From an uncultured Prevotellaceae bacterium (GTDB taxonomy: Bacteria > Bacteroidota > Bacteroidia > Bacteroidales > Bacteroidaceae), in contig CAMVLT010000021.1 of assembly GCA_947168395.1 (NCBI GenBank), positions 1 through 54,534 of the forward strand: a DNA stretch of 54,534 bases. The letters run 5' to 3'. Shown here piece by piece: positions 49,227 to 54,534 of the stretch. Below the pieces are notes generated by a model, which was given only the letters and a program-made list of their open reading frames with translations, had not been told where the DNA came from and did no database searches. The translations under genes and the position numbers were made by a program. Positions within the stretch are counted from its first letter, which is position 1, and the number at the start of each line of letters is the position of its first letter.

Positions 49227-50497
49227 AGCTTGTAGTGCTTCTGGGCAATGGCTTCGTTGTAGACTTCTGTATATTTCAAGGCTACGCTCTGTCCGGAGTA
49301 GCAGCGGTTGACCTTGCTGACTGCGGCTTTGGAAAGTGCTTCATGGTCGGCTTCGCAGAGCACCCAGCGGATGCCGGCGGCCAGGTCGGCAGCGTCGCGG
49401 TAGTTGGCCACGTAGCCGTTTTTCAGGTGGTCAATCTCTTCGGGAATACCTCCAACCCTGAAACCGATGCAAGGGACGCCGCAGGCCATCGACTCCATAA
49501 TGGTGTTGGGCAAGTTCTCTGAAAGTGATGGTAGTACAAAGACATTGGCGGCATTGTAGACGTCAACGATGCGGTGCTCGTCGCTGACATAGCCCAATGG
49601 GTATGTTTCGAAGGGCAGTTGACCTGCCACGTCCTCGGCATGGCCGCCCAGAATGGCCACCCCAGTGCTGCTCTTCATGTCGGGATGCTGCTCAGCCAAA
49701 AGGCGGCAGGCTTCAATGAGGTAGTCCATGCCTTTGTTACGGTTGGTGACACGCTGTGATACGAAGAGCATAATCTGTTTGTCGGAAGGTAGACCCAAGC
49801 GCTGGCGGGCTGCAGTCTTGTCACCTATTTTATATAGATGGGTGTCAATGGGGTTGGGGATACTTGTGATTTTCTGGTTTTTCAGTAAGGCACTCTGCCG
49901 TGCCTCGCCTTCTAACCAGCGGCTACAGGCCACAAACACAACGCTCTGATTTCGTAGCAGGGCCTGTTTCTTTCGCCATACACGGGCTGAAAGGTCGCTA
50001 TTGGAGCCGCCGCCAGGCAGATACTTGCAATGGTGGCAACCGCTCTTAAACTGGTTGCAGCCAAGCGTCAGGTGGCAAATGGACGTGGCGGGCCATATAT
50101 CGTGCATGGTCCACACCACGGGCTTGCCACTGCGCAGAATCTTGCGGATGATGTTGAGCGAAAGCATGCCTTGATTGACCCAGTGCAGGTGAATGATGTC
50201 GGCCTCGCGGAACTCATGTAGCTTGGTGATGTCGGTGCCGACATTGGCAATGTCAAGCTCAAACAGGTGCCGGCGTGAGAAGTGCAGGTGCAGGTAGATG
50301 ACCAGCCGTTCCCAAAGGAAGCACCACTGCTGCCACCACTTTCCCGACAGTCCGATGACGGTAAGGCTGTCGCTCTCTTTGTCGCGAACCAGCATGCGGG
50401 CTTTTACGCCGTGATTGTTCAAGGCCTCCATCAGCCGGTTGGCGGCAACCGCTGCTCCACCCGTACGTTCGCTTGTGTTAACGATGAGTACCCTCAT
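49223..50497 (-). CDS. GT4-family glycosyltransferase
   Basis: A 424-residue GT-B enzyme. It starts RVLIVNTSERTGGAAVAANR. Middle motifs are IIHLHWVNQGMLSLNIIRK and MHDIWPATSICHLTLGCNQF, with a GCHHCKYLPGGG cysteine segment common in this group. The donor site is in FVLPSLSENLPNTIMESMAC with the E-x7-E pattern and GFRVGGIPEEI. It overlaps genes on both sides by 4 bases, forming one operon with the DUF4359-like gene and the GT2 gene. Confidence 0.88.
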   Translation of the reverse strand: MRVLIVNTSERTGGAAVAANRLMEALNNHGVKARMLVRDKESDSLTVIGLSGKWWQQWCFLWERLVIYLHLHFSRRHLFELDIANVGTDITKLHEFREADIIHLHWVNQGMLSLNIIRKILRSGKPVVWTMHDIWPATSICHLTLGCNQFKSGCHHCKYLPGGGSNSDLSARVWRKKQALLRNQSVVFVACSRWLEGEARQSALLKNQKITSIPNPIDTHLYKIGDKTAARQRLGLPSDKQIMLFVSQRVTNRNKGMDYLIEACRLLAEQHPDMKSSTGVAILGGHAEDVAGQLPFETYPLGYVSDEHRIVDVYNAANVFVLPSLSENLPNTIMESMACGVPCIGFRVGGIPEEIDHLKNGYVANYRDAADLAAGIRWVLCEADHEALSKAAVSKVNRCYSGQSVALKYTEVYNEAIAQKHYKL

Positions 50498-50865
50498 TCC
50501 TCCTTGTCCTTCATTGCTTCCTCCAGATTCTCACGCAGCATGTCTTTGTCGAACGTGAATACATGGCCGAACATACCAACGGAGAGCAGTTTTTCCTTGC
50601 CGTCCAGGTTGATGTAGGTAGTGTTGAGCAACAGGTAGTCGTGCTCCTTCAGCTTTGTGCTCAGTGCGACCTCTACCGTCTTTGTCACAAAGCCTTTGCC
50701 GATGCTGGTCAGGACGTTCTTGCCGAACTTGCCTTCCACTTCTTCAGCTACATATTCTTTTACTGCTGCCATCATAGCCTCTTTGTGGGCTTTGCGGGAG
50801 GGCTTGGTCAGAACCATGAGTACAGCCACCAACAGCACAATAACTAAAGCGAGTATCTTCTTCAT
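50494..50865 (-). CDS. DUF4359-like small membrane or exported protein
   Basis: A 123-residue protein with an N-terminal hydrophobic segment (ILALVIVLLVAVLMVL) that may be a signal peptide or anchor. TKPSRKAHKEAMMAAVKEYV and LNTTYINLDGKEKLLSVGMF fit DUF4359-like proteins. Function unknown. It heads the glycosyltransferase operon, with a TACCTTTG box (50894-50901) 29 bases before the ATG. Confidence 0.7.
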   Translation of the reverse strand: MKKILALVIVLLVAVLMVLTKPSRKAHKEAMMAAVKEYVAEEVEGKFGKNVLTSIGKGFVTKTVEVALSTKLKEHDYLLLNTTYINLDGKEKLLSVGMFGHVFTFDKDMLRENLEEAMKDKEE

Positions 50866-50893
50866 TTTTTGTTAAGGATTTGTTTACGGGCGG

Positions 50894-50901
50894 CAAAGGT
50901 A
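50894..50901 (-). promoter_or_regulatory. -7 box of the DUF4359/glycosyltransferase operon
   Basis: Minus-strand TACCTTTG; no clear -33 TTTG. Confidence 0.6.
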
Positions 50902-51039
50902 CGAAGAATAAATGAGAAACGAGTAATACGCAGTAAGAAATTGCATCGGAAGAAACAAGAAATATGGCTGTTTGCGGACACATTTGTTTGATTTACGTCA
51001 AGAACGATGGCAATTTTTGCATATTCTATACTAAAAAGC

Positions 51040-51070
51040 TTGTGGGATTCGAAAAATCGCCGTACCTTTG
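51040..51070 (+). promoter_or_regulatory. Promoter of the candidate small RNA
   Basis: TACCTTTG (51063-51070) with CTTG at 51040-51043, 19 bp away. Transcription should start near 51077. Confidence 0.75.
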
Positions 51071-51076
51071 CATCGT

Positions 51077-51318
51077 CAAAAGACAAAAGGTTAATAGATT
51101 GTTTTAGGTTAGTAGTAATATTTATAGTTTTAGGTTTTTAGTTATTGGTAAAAGAAAGTTTTCAACTGTAGGATAACAGGTGGCCGTCGTGAGACATCCA
51201 TTTAAACTTTCAAATTTTTAGCCCTTGTGGGCTGAAAATTTCTTTTAGAGAAAAGGATTTTTAGTTAAACATAGGCTTGTTCCGCTGTAGCTTGCGAAAG
51301 TTGCAGCGGACTTTTTTT
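51077..51318 (+). ncRNA. Candidate small RNA upstream of pnp
   Basis: A transcript of about 242 nt is bounded by a promoter and a strong intrinsic terminator, with no ORF of useful size. Two hairpins are clear: 51212-51241, a 13-bp stem around TTGT (AAATTTTTAGCCC arm), and the terminator stem 51281-51310. The pnp gene has its own promoter 76 bases after the terminator, so this is a separate RNA and not simply a pnp leader. I do not recognise the family; 6S, tmRNA and RNase P RNA do not fit by eye. Confidence 0.65.
51281..51318 (+). terminator. Intrinsic terminator of the candidate small RNA
   Basis: TCCGCTGTAGCTT (51281-51293) pairs over 13 bp (two G-U) with AAGTTGCAGCGGA (51298-51310) across loop GCGA, followed by seven Ts (51312-51318). 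Confidence 0.9.
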
Positions 51319-51393
51319 GTGGTCGTTCGGGCGTGGAAATCATAAAAAACGAAAAATTTCCAGCTTTTATTCGTTTATTCACATAATAATGTG

Positions 51394-51401
51394 TACCTTT
51401 G
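51394..51401 (+). promoter_or_regulatory. -7 box of pnp
   Basis: TACCTTTG, 56 bases before the chosen pnp ATG at 51458. It lies inside the longer open frame and so rejects an earlier start. Confidence 0.7.
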
Positions 51402-51457
51402 CGCTGTTTTTGCGCCATAAGCGCATTATTTTTTTATTTTTAGATGTTATAAACAAG

Positions 51458-53875
51458 ATGAATGTAATTACAAAAACCCTTCAATTGGCTGATGGAAGGA
51501 CCATTACCATTGAGACCGGGAAAGTGGCAAAACAGGCCGACGGCAGCGTCATGCTCCGCATGAATAACACCGTGTTGCTCGCCACCGTTTGTGCCGCAAA
51601 AGATGCAGTTCCCGGAACAGATTTCATGCCTTTGCAGGTAGACTATCGTGAACAGTACGCCGCCGCTGGACGTTTCCCCGGCGGATTCACCAAGCGCGAA
51701 GGCAAAGCCTCGGACAACGAAATCCTGACATCGCGACTCGTGGACCGCGTTCTCCGTCCACTCTTCCCCAGTAACTATCACGCTGAAGTTTATGTCAACG
51801 TCATGCTGTTCTCGGCTGACGGCGTTGACCAGCCCGATGCATTGGCCGGCTTTGCCGCCTCGGCTGCCTTGGCCTGCTCGGATATTCCCTTCGAGTGCCC
51901 TATTTCGGAGGTCCGCGTGGCTCGCATCAATGGTGAGTACGTCATTAACCCCACCTTCGCTCAGATGAAGGAGGCCGACATGGACATCATGGTTGGTGCC
52001 TCGGCTGAGAATATCATGATGGTGGAAGGCGAGATGAACGAGGTATCTGAGCAGGACCTGCTCGGTGCCTTGAAGGCAGCTATGGAGGCCATCAAACCCA
52101 TGTGTGAACTGCAGACTGAACTCTCGAAGGAGCTTGGCAAGGATGTGAAGCGTGAGTACAACCATGAGGTGAACGACGAGGTTTTGCGTGAGCGTATGAA
52201 CAAAGAGTTGTATCAGCCCGCCTATGATATTACCAAGCAGGCTCTCGAGAAGCAGCAGCGTGCTGAGGCCTTCGAGAAGCTGCTCGAGGACTTCAAAGAG
52301 AAGTTTTTTGCCGAGCGCAAGCTCGCGCTTAGCGGCTCACCCGCTGAGGAAGCCCCCGAAATCTCTGACGATGAATACGCTGCCATGATGGAACGTTACT
52401 ACCACGATGTGGAGCGCGACGCTATGCGCCGTTGCATCCTCGACGAGGGCATCCGTCTCGACGGGCGCAAGACCACCGATATTCGTCCCATCTGGTGCGA
52501 GGTTAGTCCGCTGCCCATGCCTCACGGAAGCAGCATCTTTACCCGTGGTGAGACACAGTCGCTGACTACCGTCACTCTGGGTACCAAACTTGACGAGAAA
52601 CTGGTGGACGATGTACTTGACAAGAGCTACATGAAGTTCCTCCTGCACTATAATTTCCCCCCGTTCTGCACAGGTGAGGCCAAGGCTCAGCGCGGCGTAG
52701 GCCGTCGGGAGATTGGTCATGGACACTTAGCGTGGCGCGGTCTGAAAGGTCAGATTCCAGAGGACTTCCCCTACACCGTCCGCGTGGTGTCGCAGATTTT
52801 AGAGTCGAACGGCTCTTCGTCAATGGCTACTGTCTGCGCTGGCACGCTGGCATTGATGGATGCTGGTGTTCCCATGAAGAAGCCTGTCTCTGGTATTGCT
52901 ATGGGCCTCATCAAGAATCCTGGGGAAGATAAGTATGCAGTATTGAGCGACATCCTCGGCGACGAGGATCACTTGGGCGACATGGACTTCAAGACCACTG
53001 GTACGAAGGATGGCTTGACTGCCACCCAGATGGATATCAAGTGCGACGGTTTGTCGTTCGACATTCTCGAGAAGGCTCTCATGCAGGCCAAGGCCGGCCG
53101 TGAGCACATACTCGGATGTATCACCGACACCATCGCTGAGCCGCGTCCAGAGCTGAAGCCGCATGTTCCCCGCATCGAGGCTTTCGAGATTCCAAAGGAG
53201 TTCATTGGTGCCGTTATTGGTCCGGGTGGAAAGATTATCCAGCAGATGCAGGAAGACACTGGTGCCACCATCGTCATCGACGAAATCGACGGCGTGGGCA
53301 AGATTCAGGTCAGCGGCCCCAACAAGGAGGCTATCGATGCTGCCATCCAGAAAATCCGTTCCATCGTGGCTATCCCCGAAGTGGGCGAAGTCTACGACGG
53401 AGTCGTGCGCAGCATCATGCCTTATGGCTGCTTCGTCGAGATTATGCCTGGCAAGGACGGCTTGCTCCATATTTCCGAGATTGACTGGAAGCGCCTCGAG
53501 ACCGTCGAGGAAGCTGGTATCAAGGAGGGCGACCATATTCAGGTGAAGCTGCTTGAAATCGACCCAAAGACTGGCAAGTACAAGCTCAGCCATCGTGTGC
53601 TTGTCGAGAAGCCAGAAGGCTATCAGGAGCGTCCTGCCCGCCGTGAGCGTGGCGAGCGCCCAGAACGTGGTGAGCGCCGCCCACGTCCTGAGCGTGGCGA
53701 ACGTGGTGACCGCCGCGACCGCCGCCCCGAAAGAGGAGACCGTCGTCCCCGTCCTGAACAAGGTGGTGACTTAGCCAATAAACTGGCTGAGAAATTAGGC
53801 GATGAGTATCGTGCCCCTGAGGAAAAACATGAGCCGAAAGATTTCAGTGATGCCCTTGATCACATGGACTTCTGA
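51458..53875 (+). CDS. pnp: Polyribonucleotide nucleotidyltransferase (PNPase)
   Basis: About 805 residues from the ATG at 51458 ([20 protein letters not shown]). PNPase degrades RNA 3' to 5' with phosphate. Two RNase PH domains (about 5-215 and 330-560; [20 protein letters not shown] is the second active region) flank a helical linker. The KH domain ([20 protein letters not shown], from about 578) and the S1 domain ([20 protein letters not shown], from about 641) follow. Then comes an Arg/Glu-rich tail of [16 protein letters not shown] type (about 727-770), not found in E. coli PNPase and possibly RNA- or protein-binding. Confidence 0.97.
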   Translation: MNVITKTLQLADGRTITIETGKVAKQADGSVMLRMNNTVLLATVCAAKDAVPGTDFMPLQVDYREQYAAAGRFPGGFTKREGKASDNEILTSRLVDRVLRPLFPSNYHAEVYVNVMLFSADGVDQPDALAGFAASAALACSDIPFECPISEVRVARINGEYVINPTFAQMKEADMDIMVGASAENIMMVEGEMNEVSEQDLLGALKAAMEAIKPMCELQTELSKELGKDVKREYNHEVNDEVLRERMNKELYQPAYDITKQALEKQQRAEAFEKLLEDFKEKFFAERKLALSGSPAEEAPEISDDEYAAMMERYYHDVERDAMRRCILDEGIRLDGRKTTDIRPIWCEVSPLPMPHGSSIFTRGETQSLTTVTLGTKLDEKLVDDVLDKSYMKFLLHYNFPPFCTGEAKAQRGVGRREIGHGHLAWRGLKGQIPEDFPYTVRVVSQILESNGSSSMATVCAGTLALMDAGVPMKKPVSGIAMGLIKNPGEDKYAVLSDILGDEDHLGDMDFKTTGTKDGLTATQMDIKCDGLSFDILEKALMQAKAGREHILGCITDTIAEPRPELKPHVPRIEAFEIPKEFIGAVIGPGGKIIQQMQEDTGATIVIDEIDGVGKIQVSGPNKEAIDAAIQKIRSIVAIPEVGEVYDGVVRSIMPYGCFVEIMPGKDGLLHISEIDWKRLETVEEAGIKEGDHIQVKLLEIDPKTGKYKLSHRVLVEKPEGYQERPARRERGERPERGERRPRPERGERGDRRDRRPERGDRRPRPEQGGDLANKLAEKLGDEYRAPEEKHEPKDFSDALDHMDF

Positions 53876-53901
53876 AAACGAATAGCGCAGAAAACAAACA
53901 A

Positions 53902-53938
53902 AAAATCCCGTAGATTCCCTGAGAATCTGCGGGATTTT
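53902..53938 (+). terminator. pnp terminator
   Basis: AAAATCCCGTAGATTC (53902-53917) and GAATCTGCGGGATTTT (53923-53938) form a 16-bp stem with one G-U pair and a 5-base loop. Confidence 0.85.
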
Positions 53939-53978
53939 CATAAAAAACATGTGTAAAGCAAAAAAAGTTCCGAAAAAA

Positions 53979-54010
53979 TTTGGTAGTTCCAAAAATTCGC
54001 CGTACCTTTG
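53979..54010 (+). promoter_or_regulatory. tRNA-Asn promoter
   Basis: TTTG (53979-53982), exactly 20 bp, TACCTTTG (54003-54010). Confidence 0.9.
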
Positions 54011-54036
54011 CACCCGCAATCGAAAGAAAGCAACCT

Positions 54037-54110
54037 GCTTCAGTAGCTCAGTTGGTTAGAGCACCTGACTGTTAATCAGGGGGTCGTTGGTTCAAGCCCA
54101 TCCTGAAGCG
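54037..54110 (+). tRNA. tRNA-Asn (GUU)
   Basis: The acceptor stem GCTTCAG/CTGAAGC (54037-54043, 54103-54109) closes a cloverleaf with D-loop AGTTGGTTA, anticodon arm CCTGA-CTGTTAA-TCAGG (anticodon GTT at 54071-54073) and T-loop TTCAAGC. Discriminator G at 54110. It reads AAC and AAU. It is a single tRNA with its own promoter and terminator. Confidence 0.96.
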
Positions 54111-54121
54111 CCTTAAAAATC

Positions 54122-54155
54122 AAGGAGTTACGAGAAATCGCAACTCCTTTTTCTT
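54122..54155 (+). terminator. tRNA-Asn terminator
   Basis: AAGGAGTT (54122-54129) pairs with AACTCCTT (54142-54149), followed by a T-rich run to 54155. From there to 54377 I see no gene. Confidence 0.85.
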
Positions 54156-54377
54156 TTCCATCTGAACAAATTTTGGTTATCTATTTACGTTTTTTTAAGT
54201 ATCAACTCCTATAATATCATAGGATTCAGACGTATCATAGAGTATGTTTCAATATGTATCGTAGGGTGCCATTCTTTTTATCTTTGGCATAAGTAAACCT
54301 ACTATTCGCTCGGTATTCCGCGCTCGAACTATGCTTGTTTGCCAACACAGGAATGCAAGAAGTGTGAGAGAAAGAAA

Positions 54378-54407
54378 GGTGCAAAGACCGTTGCTGATCC
54401 TTGCACC
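54378..54407 (-). terminator. Possible terminator for a minus-strand gene at the window end
   Basis: GGTGCAA (54378-54384) and TTGCACC (54401-54407) form a 7-bp stem; TTTCTTTC follows on the minus strand. Confidence 0.5.
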
Positions 54408-54408
54408 T

Positions 54409-54534
54409 CTATTCTTTATGATTAACAGTCCGGTGACAGGTGTGGTTATAACTCAGGTGCCAGTCCCCGTGACTACCAACAATTCCTTCTCGCACCATTG
54501 CGGGAGGCTTTTGTACCCCTGCAATTCCTTCTCG
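54409..54534 (-). CDS. Possible end of an unknown minus-strand gene (partial)
   Basis: On the minus strand the window end is open for 41 codons to a TAG at 54409-54411, just before a terminator-like hairpin. The peptide repeats REGI(A/V)G at a 14-residue spacing, reflecting a 42-bp DNA repeat. I recognise no family. It may equally be noncoding repeat DNA. Confidence 0.25.
   Translation of the reverse strand, partial: REGIAGVQKPPAMVREGIVGSHGDWHLSYNHTCHRTVNHKE
54480..54534. repeat. 42-bp-spaced direct repeat cut by the window edge
   Basis: CAATTCCTTCTCG occurs at 54480-54492 and again at 54522-54534, the last bases of the window. Whether the rest of a 42-bp unit repeats cannot be seen. Confidence 0.6.

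Noticed and set aside
51077..51318. 6S RNA or tmRNA
   Set aside because: No long closing helix between the ends as in 6S RNA, and no tRNA-like ends or tag frame as in tmRNA.
51317..51457. 47-residue N-terminal extension of PNPase
   Set aside because: The pnp promoter lies inside it, and the family start is [10 protein letters not shown].
54421..54475. Cobalamin-type riboswitch near the window end
   Set aside because: GGTGCCAGTCC-like bases are present, but the conserved B12-box and core helices are not.
54480..54534. CRISPR array
   Set aside because: Only 13 bp repeat is visible, with one interval and no cas genes.

Overview
The window looks like chromosomal DNA of a Prevotella-type Bacteroidales. 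Evidence: many promoters of the Bacteroidetes form (TTTG, 19-20 bp, TAnnTTTG), a dcw cell-wall/division cluster in Bacteroidetes order, a glsA/glsB-like glycine-lipid acyltransferase pair, KduI/KduD, DUF4859/DUF6055/DUF6057-type proteins, an HU-HIG-type protein, and short C-terminal tails on secreted proteins (GLYIINGKKVFIK type). Species cannot be fixed from sequence reading alone.

Layout. 1-4000: end of an AraC-family gene, a repeat-rich spacer, kduD and kduI (uronate catabolism), and a secreted CotH-like protein. 4000-9300: three secreted proteins on the minus strand (five-repeat DUF4859-like, a DUF6055-like zinc peptidase, and a protein of unknown role with a sorting-like tail), then tRNA-Gln. 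9400-14000: tyrS, sufD, sufC and an M20 peptidase. 14100-18630: a plus-strand operon of a DUF6057 membrane protein, a CxxCH plus beta-propeller lipoprotein and a two-domain Rid-like protein. 18690-25700: an accessory island with a prim-pol/P-loop protein, five small genes I do not recognise by function, and a divergent HU-like gene. 25900-27760: glsB and glsA. 27900-43400: mraZ-rsmH-ftsL-ftsI-murE-mraY-murD-ftsW-murG-murC-ftsQ-ftsA-ftsZ. 43400-50900: glycosyltransferases, a long-chain acyl-CoA ligase, a histidine phosphatase that looks frameshifted, and a DUF4359-like protein. 51000-54534: a candidate small RNA, pnp, tRNA-Asn, and an unassigned end with a 42-bp-spaced repeat.

The most unusual material lies between genes. 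Short tandem arrays with 7- or 8-bp units occur at about ten places. At three of them (16.0, 24.6-24.8 and 46.6-46.9 kb) arrays of one octamer face each other as inverted repeats. At two of these, both in spacers between divergent genes, the arrays enclose an all-A/T palindrome of 38-43 bp, although the octamers differ (GTACCATT and GTCACTTT). The GTACCATT octamer is found at both edges of the accessory island and inside it, and I saw it nowhere else in the window. Two arrays lie inside genes: one codes for a lipoprotein signal peptide, the other lies just before a sorting-like tail, so unit gain or loss would shift the frame.

Other structured elements are a 45-bp element placed 9-12 nt after two unrelated stop codons (one copy split by an 80-bp insert between GACC repeats), a family of G/C-rich palindromes including a 72-bp in-frame copy inside the prim-pol gene, and iteron-like CGTCAA repeats in the island.
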